A DNA stretch of 64,000 nt from the NCBI GenBank assembly GCA_029260765.1, contig JAJDCP010000159.1:30422-94421 (forward strand), written 5' to 3'. How positions within the stretch are numbered: the first letter of the stretch is position 1; each line of letters opens with the position of its first letter. Under the pieces are notes generated by a model. The model was not told the DNA's origin. It searched no databases and saw nothing but the letters and a program-made list of their open reading frames with translations. The translations under genes and the position numbers were made by a program. This DNA comes from Planctomycetota bacterium (lineage in GTDB: Bacteria > Planctomycetota > J058 > JAJDCP01). This document shows, one piece after another, positions 41,355-49,422 of the stretch.

Positions 41355-41657
41355 ATGAGGGATGCGCCGAGCCGCAACGCAGCGAAGGTCGCCCGACGAG
41401 TGCTGGCCGCCGCCCGGTTCCCGTACGCCAGGGCAGTGATCCCCGAAGTCTGCGTGCCGGCAACGGGGCGCTTGCTGCGCGCCTGCGGACTGTGGTCGGG
41501 TTGGATGGACAGCGTGGTCTCGCCACCCGAGTTGCCACCGCTTCCTGCGCTGGCACCGGGCAGCGCTGCCGTGCGGACTCTCTGCCATGACCGTGAAGGA
41601 GCCGCTCGAAAGCATCGGGAGAAACCGGCGCGGCACAACCAGAGCGCTTTGAACTGA
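41355..41657 (+). CDS. Possible small hypothetical protein
   Basis: A 100-residue frame fills most of the 373-base gap between rsmA and the hydrolase gene. It begins MRDAPSRNAAKVARRVLAAA after AAGGACGGA and keeps a high third-position GC bias like its neighbours. The protein is Arg/Ala/Pro-rich, has no signal peptide and resembles nothing I know. The opposite strand is also open here, so coding is uncertain. Confidence 0.3.
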   Translation: MRDAPSRNAAKVARRVLAAARFPYARAVIPEVCVPATGRLLRACGLWSGWMDSVVSPPELPPLPALAPGSAAVRTLCHDREGAARKHREKPARHNQSALN

Positions 41658-41671
41658 CAGGAAAGACCCAC

Positions 41672-42454
41672 ATGCTCCCCGCAGATCCAGCGCGCCGCAG
41701 TGTTTCCATCGCTGGTGGCCAGGCATCCTACACCGACGAGGGCGCAGGCGTCGCCATCGTGGCAGTGCATGGCCTGCCAGGCAGCGCGCGGGACTTCCGT
41801 TGGCTGGCACCGCAGGTCTGCGACCACGCTCGTCTGGTCCGCTTGGAGCTCCCCGGCTTTGGCGCCACTCCGGTGGCATCGGGTCCCGACCCCTCTCCGA
41901 TCGGGCGGGCACGTTTCACGCTCGCGGCATGCGAGGCTCTCGGTCTCGAGCGACCTTTGCTGTTGGGGCACTCTATGGGCGGCGTTGTCGCATGCGCGGC
42001 AGCAACCCTGCAACCCGAGGCTTTCCGAGGACTGGCCCTGCTCTCGTCTCCGGGTCTGAGACCCCACGCGATGCTACGCCGTCTACCGGTTGCCGCCGCC
42101 AGCCGCCTCCTGCGCCGCCGCTGGGCCGCTCGCTGGCTGGCAGGTCTGCAACGGCGGCTGTTCCAATGGGCCGGTTTCCGGGGCTATCCCGGGGCTGAGC
42201 TGACCCGGACGATCCACTGTGTCGCGGCGACCTCGATCGCCCAGCACGCGAGGCGCGTGCGGCGGCTGCAGCTGCCGACCCTGGTCAGCTGGTGCGACGA
42301 CGATCCGCTGATCGAAGCCGAGCTCGCTGAAGAGCTCGCGGCCGCCTGCCCAGCGGGCCCGCGCTTGCGTTTCGCACAAGGCGGGCACAACCCCCAGAAG
42401 TCCCATGCTGCGGAGATCGGAGCGGCTCTGCAGGCCTGGCTGGCGGAGCTGTAG
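41672..42454 (+). CDS. Alpha/beta-hydrolase fold protein
   Basis: This 260-residue hydrolase has an oxyanion-hole HGLPGSARDFRWLAP, the nucleophile elbow LLLGHSMGG (Ser of GHSMG) near residue 98, an acidic SWCDDDPLIE and the late AQGGHNPQKS with the catalytic His. The cap region is short and Arg-rich. Such enzymes are esterases, lactonases or haloalkane-type hydrolases; the substrate cannot be predicted. AGGAAAG precedes ATG 41672. It is convergent with the beta-propeller lipoprotein gene, 5 bases apart. Confidence 0.88.
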   Translation: MLPADPARRSVSIAGGQASYTDEGAGVAIVAVHGLPGSARDFRWLAPQVCDHARLVRLELPGFGATPVASGPDPSPIGRARFTLAACEALGLERPLLLGHSMGGVVACAAATLQPEAFRGLALLSSPGLRPHAMLRRLPVAAASRLLRRRWAARWLAGLQRRLFQWAGFRGYPGAELTRTIHCVAATSIAQHARRVRRLQLPTLVSWCDDDPLIEAELAEELAAACPAGPRLRFAQGGHNPQKSHAAEIGAALQAWLAEL

Positions 42455-42459
42455 CGACG

Positions 42460-44061
42460 CTACGGCACTAGTAGCACCGGTCCCGCCCGGCCGGCCGGGT
42501 TGGGGTTGGCCACAGGCGAGCTGGCGAGCTCGCTCGCTGCCCCCGTCTGGGGATCGAGGGCGTACACGTGCAACCGGTCGTCGCTGCGAGAGCTGAGCAC
42601 CAGCCGGCTGTCTAGCGTGTCGGTGCTCAGATAGAGCGCGGTCGCTCCGACACCCGGCAGCACAGAACCGAGCGGCTGCAGAGCGCCCGCCGCACCGAGC
42701 GCAAAGCTGTGCAGACCCTGGCCGGTGACGGTCACGTACAGCACCGTGCCGTGGGTGTTGAGGGTCATCGCCCCACTGAGGAATCCACCCAGGTCATAGG
42801 GCGCGGGCTGCGCCAGGCTCAAAGCCCGCGTGGCCCGGTCGACATCGAACACGAAGATGCCCTTGTCGAGGTCTGAGCACACCAGGCGGGTGCCGTCCGG
42901 GCTGACCGCCAGATGCTTTCCAGGCCGGCTCGCGAGGCTTGTGTTCAGGGGAAAGCTGCTGGATGCGGAGAGAACACCGGTCTGCGGGTCGAGGTTGTGG
43001 ACAACCAGGCCGCGGTCTGCCCCGAACATGTGCCCGCTGTACAGCGCGTCGCCCTTGGGGTCGATGGCGATGCCGCGAGGACTGCTGCCGACCACGTACG
43101 GGGATCCCGCCAGCGCACTCAGGGCACCCGTCGTCTGGTCGATGGCAAAACCCTCGACCTCGTTGTTGTTGCAGGTGTAGAGGAAGCGCCCGCTGGGATG
43201 CACCGTCAGCGAAGACGGGTTGTCGGCGGTGGGAAAGGGCGAGCCGGCGACGGGAAGCAGGTCGCCGTTGGCCTGCACCGCGAAGACCTCGATGGCGGCG
43301 CTGCGGTTGTGCGAGGCGAACACCCAGCGACCGAGTGCATCGGCGCACAGCCCGCTCAACGACGACATCTGGCGGCCCTCGCCACCCGTCGTCCAAGGCG
43401 AGCCGGCACGCAGGCTCAAGCCCGTCTGGGCGACATCGAAACCCGTCATGCTGTCCGGACCTTGCGGATCGAGGGGCACGACGAAGTTGTAACATCGGCC
43501 GGCCGCCGCGCCCGCATCGACGATCAGATCGGAGGTCTCCTGGCTGGCGCCTGCGCCGTCGACATCCGAGGGTGTGACCCGCAAGCGCACAAAGTGGCGC
43601 AGCTGCGCACCGATGTCCGCCCGGGCGTCCCAGACAAAGACTCCGGCCAGGCCCGCGACGCTGGTGGGCAGCGCGCTCGTGCCCGCGCTGCCGGCGGAAG
43701 CTCCGGCATCGCGTGCGGGGAGGTAGGTCTGCCCGCCATCGATGGAGAACTCCACTTCGAGATCGGCGGGATGGCTGTCCACGTCGCTGAGCGTGTAACT
43801 GAGCGTGAGCGCAGCGCCGGCTGGGGAAGCGGGTGTACCCAGAAGGATGCTGGGCGGCAGCCCTGGCGTGACGATACCCGAGCTGCCGGTGTTTCCGGTG
43901 TTTCCGGTGTTTCCGACCCCGCCCAGACCAGGCGCCGCGGTCCCACTGTTCGCCCCGGGCTGGACCGGGCCCAACGGAGGCAGCTGCGATGTGTTGTCGC
44001 TCGATGAGCTGTCGCAGCCCAACAGCAGGCAGGCGACAAGGCAGGCAACGAGATGGCGCAC
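42460..44061 (-). CDS. Secreted seven-bladed beta-propeller lipoprotein (lactonase-like)
   Basis: This 533-residue protein starts at GTG 44061 after GGGAGA. The signal VRHLVACLVACLLLGC ends in a lipobox Cys 16. A Ser/Gly/Thr/Asn linker including three N-T-G repeats, encoded by 9-base DNA repeats at about 43884-43915, leads to an Ig-like region (about 60-185). A propeller follows (from about 215) with repeated blades such as SSLTVHPSGRFLYTCNNN, GIAIDPKGDALYSG and HLAVSPDGTRLVCSDL. That is the lactonase/YVTN-type repeat. It probably sits on the outer side of a membrane; ligand or catalytic activity is not established. Confidence 0.8.
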   Translation of the reverse strand: MRHLVACLVACLLLGCDSSSSDNTSQLPPLGPVQPGANSGTAAPGLGGVGNTGNTGNTGSSGIVTPGLPPSILLGTPASPAGAALTLSYTLSDVDSHPADLEVEFSIDGGQTYLPARDAGASAGSAGTSALPTSVAGLAGVFVWDARADIGAQLRHFVRLRVTPSDVDGAGASQETSDLIVDAGAAAGRCYNFVVPLDPQGPDSMTGFDVAQTGLSLRAGSPWTTGGEGRQMSSLSGLCADALGRWVFASHNRSAAIEVFAVQANGDLLPVAGSPFPTADNPSSLTVHPSGRFLYTCNNNEVEGFAIDQTTGALSALAGSPYVVGSSPRGIAIDPKGDALYSGHMFGADRGLVVHNLDPQTGVLSASSSFPLNTSLASRPGKHLAVSPDGTRLVCSDLDKGIFVFDVDRATRALSLAQPAPYDLGGFLSGAMTLNTHGTVLYVTVTGQGLHSFALGAAGALQPLGSVLPGVGATALYLSTDTLDSRLVLSSRSDDRLHVYALDPQTGAASELASSPVANPNPAGRAGPVLLVP

Positions 44062-44272
44062 GGCACGTCTCCCTGAAATGCACCCCGGGTGGGACCCGGA
44101 TGCCGTGATGTTTGGATTTCGGGGACGAATGATACCAAAAAGCAGGGGATCTGCGAAAGACTCTGCCGCAGAGAGCGTCGGAGTGCCTCCATCCGCAAGG
44201 AATTCCACGGGTCGCGCCTGCGAACCTGGCTGCACTTGACTTCTGAGGGGTGGACCAGACAGGTCGAGGAGC

Positions 44273-44695
44273 TCAGTCCTTCGTCCGCTCCAACAACTCG
44301 GCAAAAGCCCGCAGCACATCGGAGTGGGTCAGAATTCCGATCAGGTGGGTCCCATCAACTACCGGCAGGCCGCTGATCCGCTGGTCGCGCATCAGTGCGA
44401 CCGCTTCACGCATGTCGGTGTCTGCGGCCACACAGAGAGGCTGCTCGGCCATGATGCGCCGTAGCGGTGTCTCGGCCAGGACCGCCAGGTAGCGCTCGCG
44501 GGTGACGCTCTTATCGAGCAGCGACGGTGTGGCACGCTTGACGTCACGATCCGTCACGATCCCAACCAGACGGCCGTCGTCGAGCACCGGCAGATGGCGC
44601 ACGTGTTTGCTGCGGAAGAAGTTGAGTGCCTCCTCCAGAACAGTGTCCGGCTTCAAGGTCATGACTTCGGCGGTCATATAGTCGGCGACCCGCAT
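44273..44695 (-). CDS. Tandem CBS-domain protein
   Basis: This 140-residue protein is two CBS motifs and little else. CBS 1 is VADYMTAEVMTLKPDTVLEEAL with HVRHLPVLDDGRLVGIVTDRDVKR; CBS 2 is RIMAEQPLCVAADTDMREAV with ISGLPVVDGTHLIGILTHSDVLR. ATG 44695 follows GGAGGAG. CBS pairs bind adenine nucleotides and regulate partner proteins. No partner is fused; the PrmA-like methyltransferase gene lies 65 bases upstream on the same strand. Confidence 0.92.
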   Translation of the reverse strand: MRVADYMTAEVMTLKPDTVLEEALNFFRSKHVRHLPVLDDGRLVGIVTDRDVKRATPSLLDKSVTRERYLAVLAETPLRRIMAEQPLCVAADTDMREAVALMRDQRISGLPVVDGTHLIGILTHSDVLRAFAELLERTKD

Positions 44696-44760
44696 TTCTC
44701 CTCCGGAGTGTGGTCCTGATGGGCGCCACCATACCACAATCCCAAGGCCGGGGGGAGGCT

Positions 44761-45684
44761 CTACCAAGCCGCGCTGAGGCTACGCCACAAACCCAGGCCG
44801 CTTAAGCGAATACGAGCCTGCGGCCGCGCTCGCAGCAGCATCGCCCGCAGGTCGGCTTCGTGACCGGTCTGGAAACCGGCCAGCAGGCAATTGCGCAGGC
44901 TGGGCAACGCGAGCAGGCGAGGGAGCACCTTGCTGAGCACCACGGGGGAGAGGTTGGCGAGCAGGGTCTCCGCCTCCGGCCATTCCTCCAACTTGGCGGC
45001 ATCCGCTTTCTGCAGCGTGATCCTCTTTGCAAGCCGGTTGACGTGCGCCAGCCGGAGCAGATCCCTGCAGGCGGCGTGTGAGATCTCCACGCAGTGGGCG
45101 CTCTTGAAGCCAAGCTGGAGGGCCGCCAGGCTGAGCACACCCGTTCCCGCCCCGACATCGAGGACACGCCCCTCCGCTTGGGTCTGCGTCAACGCCCGCA
45201 GCAGCAGGCGTGTGCTGGGGTGGCATCCCAAGCCATGCGCGGCCGAAGATGCTATGCGCAGCTGGACCGGCTCATCATGGCCGGCGCTGATGTCGGTGGC
45301 CAGCAGCACTCCGGGAGCCGCGACGAACGGTCCCAGGGCCACGGCGTTGAGCAAGGGCCAGTCTTCGGGCTGCACCCGGTCGGGGTTCTTGTTTCTGCGC
45401 GCCAGAGCACCACGGATCGTGACGACCCGGTCCTCCAGATCTTCGTCGGCGGGAAGATGCAGGGCCATCAACACCCGCTCTTCGAAGCAATAGGGCAACG
45501 GAGGCAAGGTCTTCTCGCGCAACACATCGATCGGTCGCCAGGACGGCAGTTTCTTGCGGAAGACGTAGGCCTCCGGCTGGAATACCTGCAGCTGCACGCG
45601 CGCAAGACCGGCCGGGACGGGGCCAGGCACGGCATTGCGGGCCCATGCCGGCAAAGGATCCGACTGCAGGACAGGCTCGCTCAT
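44761..45684 (-). CDS. PrmA-like class I SAM-dependent methyltransferase
   Basis: This 307-residue protein has a C-terminal half matching the ribosomal-protein-L11-methyltransferase group: LGCHPSTRLLLRAL, SAM motif I RVLDVGAGTGVLSLAALQLG, AHCVEISHAACRDLL and LLANLSPVVL at the catalytic NPP(Y)-like position (here NLSP). The N-terminal 140 residues do not resemble the usual L11-recognition domain, so the true substrate may differ. The start ATG 45684 faces a divergent promoter region shared with the Cys-rich gene at 45860. Confidence 0.75.
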   Translation of the reverse strand: MSEPVLQSDPLPAWARNAVPGPVPAGLARVQLQVFQPEAYVFRKKLPSWRPIDVLREKTLPPLPYCFEERVLMALHLPADEDLEDRVVTIRGALARRNKNPDRVQPEDWPLLNAVALGPFVAAPGVLLATDISAGHDEPVQLRIASSAAHGLGCHPSTRLLLRALTQTQAEGRVLDVGAGTGVLSLAALQLGFKSAHCVEISHAACRDLLRLAHVNRLAKRITLQKADAAKLEEWPEAETLLANLSPVVLSKVLPRLLALPSLRNCLLAGFQTGHEADLRAMLLRARPQARIRLSGLGLWRSLSAAW

Positions 45685-45859
45685 CGATCCACCTCGGCTG
45701 CCGCTGCCTGCAGCCGCGCCTGGCAGGCCGCGTGGCGGACGGCTGGATGTGTCTGATCTACGCTAGGTGGTGGAAATGGGCCACCGAAGCGCTACCATCA
45801 GTCTAGTGGTCCTACCGACGTTCGGGCAAGTCGGCCCCCCGTTGGGTACGGAGGTCTCT

Positions 45860-46165
45860 TTGCGATGTGAGGCACAGACGGGCTTCTTGACGCACATGCG
45901 CTGCGATGACGAAGCCGAAGTCAAGTGCGTACCCTGCCGACGCAACATCTGCAAGCCCCACAGCCGCAACTCCGCGGCCGGCCTGTTGTGTATCAGCTGC
46001 CATATGAAGCGTGCCGAGACCCGCCGCAGCCCGGGGCTCGACGACCTCAGCAAGACCGATTACGACCCGTATCTGTACGCGGCGTATTTCTACAAGTCCT
46101 ATGACTACGAGCCGTTTGCCTTCGAAGAGCCCGAGCCTGCGGGGGACCCGAAGAGCGATAGCTGA
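45860..46165 (+). CDS. Small Cys/His-rich hypothetical protein
   Basis: The start is uncertain. TTG 45860 follows an excellent GGAGG at 5 bases and gives 101 residues; a GTG at 45767 would give 132, but its extra part looks non-coding. Residues CDDEAEVKCVPCRRNICKPHS and LLCISCHMKR form two Cys/His pairs resembling a B-box-type zinc site. The tail is Tyr/Phe-rich (YLYAAYFYKSYDYEPF) and acidic. I do not recognise the family. It lies 25 bases before rimP and may be co-transcribed with it. Confidence 0.6.
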   Translation: MRCEAQTGFLTHMRCDDEAEVKCVPCRRNICKPHSRNSAAGLLCISCHMKRAETRRSPGLDDLSKTDYDPYLYAAYFYKSYDYEPFAFEEPEPAGDPKSDS

Positions 46166-46190
46166 GAGTGCCACTGACGGGAGGTGACTC

Positions 46191-46727
46191 ATGAGCAATG
46201 CCAGGCTCAAACGCCTGCATAATGCCATCGAAACCCTGGCCAAGGACGCTGGTCTCGAGCTTGTCGAGGCTACCTGTACCGGCAACGACTGCCGCACCCA
46301 TGTGCATGTCTTTGTGCATGGAGATCAAGGCGTCAGCGCGAAGCAGCTCGCCCGGCTACACCGGGCCGTAGAGGCTAGCATCGAAGAAAACGACCTGCTC
46401 ATCCCAGGAAGCTTCCAACTCGAGCTTTCGACGCCGGGGGTCAAACGCCCCCTGAAGAGCGCACGTGACTTCGAGCGCAACATCGGCCGTGAGGTGCACG
46501 TCTTTCTCGACGAACCCTTCGCAGGCGAGCTCGAATGGGAAGGGTTCATCGTGGCGTCCAAAGATCCCTTCCTTGAGCTCAAGGTCGAGGGCGAGATACG
46601 CAAGATCCCCGTCAGCCAGATCGACTTCGGCAAGCTCTTGATCGCCAAGAACTTCCGCTCGCCCAAGAAGAAAAAGAAGCGGAAGAAGAAGAGCTCCCAG
46701 TCGGGTCGGCGGCAGGCCCAGGTGTGA
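46191..46727 (+). CDS. rimP: Ribosome maturation factor RimP
   Basis: This 178-residue protein has both RimP domains. The N-terminal part has LAKDAGLELVEATCTG and the central LELSTPGVKRPLKSARDFERNIGREV motif, typical of the family; the C-terminal SH3-like domain covers about residues 100-155. It assists 30S subunit assembly. GGGAGGTGA, a very strong SD, precedes ATG 46191. The Lys/Arg tail (KKKKKRKKKSS) is unusual. The usual partner nusA is not downstream; a DsbA-family gene overlaps the stop instead. Confidence 0.92.
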   Translation: MSNARLKRLHNAIETLAKDAGLELVEATCTGNDCRTHVHVFVHGDQGVSAKQLARLHRAVEASIEENDLLIPGSFQLELSTPGVKRPLKSARDFERNIGREVHVFLDEPFAGELEWEGFIVASKDPFLELKVEGEIRKIPVSQIDFGKLLIAKNFRSPKKKKKRKKKSSQSGRRQAQV

Positions 46728-47428
46728 GCCGGATGCGCATCGACGTCTGGTCGGACATCGCCTGCCCCTGGTGCTACGTGGGCAAACGCCGCTTGGAAGC
46801 TGCGCTGGCCAGGTTCCCCCAAAAAGACTCTATCGAGCTGGTGTGGCGGGCTTTCGAGCTCGACACCCAGGCGCCCCCGGTAAGAGATCCACAGGTCTCC
46901 TATGCCGAACGGCTCTCACGCAAGTACAGCGTGCCGGTCGCGGACGCCCAGGGGATGATCGAACGCATGCGGCGGACCGCGGCCGCAGACGGCCTGGATT
47001 TCCGCTTCGACCGGATCCGGCCTGGCAACACCTTCAACGCCCATCGCTTGCTGCATCTGGCCCACAAAAATGGCCTGCAGGATGCGCTGAAAGAGCGCCT
47101 GTTGCGGGCCTACCTGAGCGAAGGCGAAGCGATCGGAGAGACGGCCGTCCTGCGGCGCCTCGCCGTCGACGTCGGCCTGGACGACACGGAAGTCCAGGCC
47201 GTGCTGGACAGCGACAGATTCGGGCTTGAAGTCCGCCAGGATGAAGCCGAGGCCAGCGAACGCGGCATTCGAGGTGTGCCCTTCTTCGTCGTCGCTGGCC
47301 GCTTCACGCTCTCAGGCGCACAGCCCCCAGATGCGCTGCTGCAGCTGCTGACAACCGCCTGGCAACAGCTGCAAGCGCCGCCTGCCGGAAGCGAAGGGGA
47401 GAGCTGCGGGCCGGAAGGGTGTGGCTAA
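46724..47428 (+). CDS. FrnE-like DsbA-family oxidoreductase
   Basis: This 234-residue thioredoxin-fold protein starts MRIDVWSDIACPWCYVGKRRLE with a CPWC active site. A helical insert follows, then GVPFFVVAGRFTLSGAQP with the cis-Pro loop. The C-terminal ESCGPEGCG is typical of FrnE proteins, which use it as a second Cys pair. The absence of a signal peptide means a cytoplasmic role, for example disulfide handling under oxidative stress. GTG 46724 overlaps the rimP stop (GTGA). Confidence 0.9.
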   Translation: MSRMRIDVWSDIACPWCYVGKRRLEAALARFPQKDSIELVWRAFELDTQAPPVRDPQVSYAERLSRKYSVPVADAQGMIERMRRTAAADGLDFRFDRIRPGNTFNAHRLLHLAHKNGLQDALKERLLRAYLSEGEAIGETAVLRRLAVDVGLDDTEVQAVLDSDRFGLEVRQDEAEASERGIRGVPFFVVAGRFTLSGAQPPDALLQLLTTAWQQLQAPPAGSEGESCGPEGCG

Positions 47429-47433
47429 CCCGG

Positions 47434-47802
47434 CTAGCGCGCGCGCCGTCTGGCCAGCAACAGGTGCCCTGCAACGGTGTCTTCGGCGAGGCCGAGACGT
47501 CCCCCCAACTTCTCCAAGAAGGCGCACTCAGGGGCACTGAGATCCTTGTCCGCAGCGGCTATCGTGCAGGCCGAAGCAAAGGCGCGCTCCGCCAGGTCAG
47601 GTTCCACCTGCCCATCGAGCTGTTGTTCCGCGCGTGCCTGATCTTGCAGCAAGGCATCGACCTCCAGGCGGTCGTTGACCCCCAGCAGGCTGGCCAGAAA
47701 GTGCACGCGCGCGGCCTCGGCCTCGTCCAGGCTGCCATCAGACCAAGCGGCCGCGGAGGCGGCTGCCAGCAACAGGGTCTGTTCTCGTGTCCAGTCAGCC
47801 AT
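47434..47802 (-). CDS. TerB-like helical protein
   Basis: This 122-residue all-helical protein carries the tellurite-resistance TerB-type pattern: AAASAAAWSDGSLDEAEAARVHFLA and ACTIAAADKDLSAPECAFLEKLGGRLGL, two acidic D-G/D-x-x-D loops that can bind a metal. AAGGAG precedes ATG 47802. Role unknown; many such proteins attend membrane-stress or phage-defence proteins, for which nothing else here gives support. Confidence 0.75.
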   Translation of the reverse strand: MADWTREQTLLLAAASAAAWSDGSLDEAEAARVHFLASLLGVNDRLEVDALLQDQARAEQQLDGQVEPDLAERAFASACTIAAADKDLSAPECAFLEKLGGRLGLAEDTVAGHLLLARRRAR

Positions 47803-47847
47803 GGGAATCTCCTTGTTAGTGTCGGTAGTCCCAGCCCGCGGCCGCGC

Positions 47848-49422
47848 CTAGGTTGCGGGGCGGGCAAACAATACTCCAGGCGCCAGCCGCCAGGTTGGGT
47901 CCAACGCAGCCTTGATGCGCTGCATCGCTCGGATGCCCGCCACTCCTCGAAAGCTTCGCAGCATCTGCTGCTTGACCGGGTTGCGTCCCGTTCCGTGCTC
48001 GGCAAGAGGACAGCCGCCCCGCTCGATCGCATCGCTCGCGAAAGCAAACAACAGCTCTTTGCCCAGGGCTATCTGCGCCTCATCGTACACACGGAGATTG
48101 CAGTGCAGATTGCCGTCGGAGATGTGTCCCCAGACCTGACTGTGCAGCCCGGATCCAGCCAACATCTCCCGCTGCACCCGCAGATGACCCCGTAGCTGGT
48201 CGAAAGGCACGATCGCATCCAGAGCCAGGCGATGCACCGCCGCGCAGTCGCGTTGCGCCGCGGCCGTCAGCTCGTTGACCAGCATCGGCAGGGCTTCTCG
48301 GAAAGCGTACAGCTGCTCGCGGCGCAAACGGTCGCCCGGCAATGCCAGCTGGAGCGCTTCGAGCTGGCCTCGTGCGGCCAACAATTGGAAGAGCGCAGAC
48401 ATGCCGCAGGCCTCGACCTTCCGCCCTTCGCAGACCGCTTCCAGCAGGTCGATGGCAGCCTGCTCGCCGAGCGCATCGGTCAGCTCACACTCAAAGAGAA
48501 TCGCGAGAGCGGGTGCCTCGGGCAACTCGATGTGCAACCTCTCTGCTGTTCCCGCAGCGCGCAGCAGCTCGAGGGATGGCCCGTCCAGCGATTCGATGGC
48601 CCGCACATCGATGCCCCGCGGGTCCTTCGCGGCCCAGGTTTCCTGCGAGGCGGCCCGCAGCGAGGCCACCGTCGCGAATCCCTGCGCTTCATCGGTGAAC
48701 ACCAGCAGGCCCACAACAGTCTGGATCGGCCGGGGCGCCAGACCCACCTCGACCTCTGTGATCACTCCCAGAGTGCCTTCAGAACCGACGAACAGGTCGA
48801 TAGCGTCGAGCGCGTCGGCCGCGTGGTAGCCTGCCGAGATCTTCTTCAGCGGCGGATTGCGGTAGGCCGGCACGGCCAGCTCGCGGGTGCTGCCGTCGGG
48901 CAGCGGCAGGCACAGCCGCCCCTGCTGTGCCTGGTATTGCCCGCGCTCCAGCTCGAGCACCTGGCCGTCGGCAAGCACTACGGTCAAGGCCTGCACCCAA
49001 TCACGGGTCGTGCCGTATTTGAAGGTCGCCGACCCTCCTGCGTTGGTGGCGGCGTTGCCACCGATGCTGGCGCCGTCGAACGTCGGCGCCGGTGGGTAGA
49101 AGAAGCCCGCCTCGGCCGCACGGGCTTGCAGGTCGCACAGCAACACACCGGCACCGGCGCGCAGCCGATTCCCTACCAGCTGCAGCGCATCGAGCCCGGC
49201 AAGGGCCAACACGGTCTCTCCAAAAGGAGTGGACCCGCCGGTCAACGACGACTGCGCACCCACCGCGAGCACAGGCTCGCTCGAGTCCGCCAGATAGGCT
49301 GCCACCTCGGCTGTCGTGCGCGGCCGCACCAGCCGCGGGCTGTGGCCGCCGGGATAGGAGGCCGCGTCGCTCAGAAACCCTGCCAGCAGAGCCGGATCGC
49401 TGCTGATGCGGAGCCCCGCCAT
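47848..49422 (-). CDS. FAD-binding 2-hydroxyacid oxidoreductase (GlcD/D-lactate dehydrogenase-like)
   Basis: This 524-residue PCMH-type flavoprotein has the N-terminal FAD domain with VGAQSSLTGGSTPFG and TFDGASIGGNAATNAGGSATFKYG, and SEGTLGVITEVEVGL further on. The C-terminal FAD-oxidase domain ends AEHGTGRNPVKQQMLRSF. Enzymes of this group oxidise glycolate, D-lactate or related 2-hydroxy acids. No C-terminal iron-sulfur domain is fused. ATG 49422 shares one base with the stop of the NuoF-like gene (TGATG), so electrons may pass between the two proteins. Confidence 0.88.
   Translation of the reverse strand: MAGLRISSDPALLAGFLSDAASYPGGHSPRLVRPRTTAEVAAYLADSSEPVLAVGAQSSLTGGSTPFGETVLALAGLDALQLVGNRLRAGAGVLLCDLQARAAEAGFFYPPAPTFDGASIGGNAATNAGGSATFKYGTTRDWVQALTVVLADGQVLELERGQYQAQQGRLCLPLPDGSTRELAVPAYRNPPLKKISAGYHAADALDAIDLFVGSEGTLGVITEVEVGLAPRPIQTVVGLLVFTDEAQGFATVASLRAASQETWAAKDPRGIDVRAIESLDGPSLELLRAAGTAERLHIELPEAPALAILFECELTDALGEQAAIDLLEAVCEGRKVEACGMSALFQLLAARGQLEALQLALPGDRLRREQLYAFREALPMLVNELTAAAQRDCAAVHRLALDAIVPFDQLRGHLRVQREMLAGSGLHSQVWGHISDGNLHCNLRVYDEAQIALGKELLFAFASDAIERGGCPLAEHGTGRNPVKQQMLRSFRGVAGIRAMQRIKAALDPTWRLAPGVLFARPAT

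Noticed and set aside
43884..43915. 9-base tandem repeats read as a CRISPR or regulatory array
   Set aside because: They are in frame and encode the N-T-G linker of the beta-propeller lipoprotein; no spacers or Cas genes exist.
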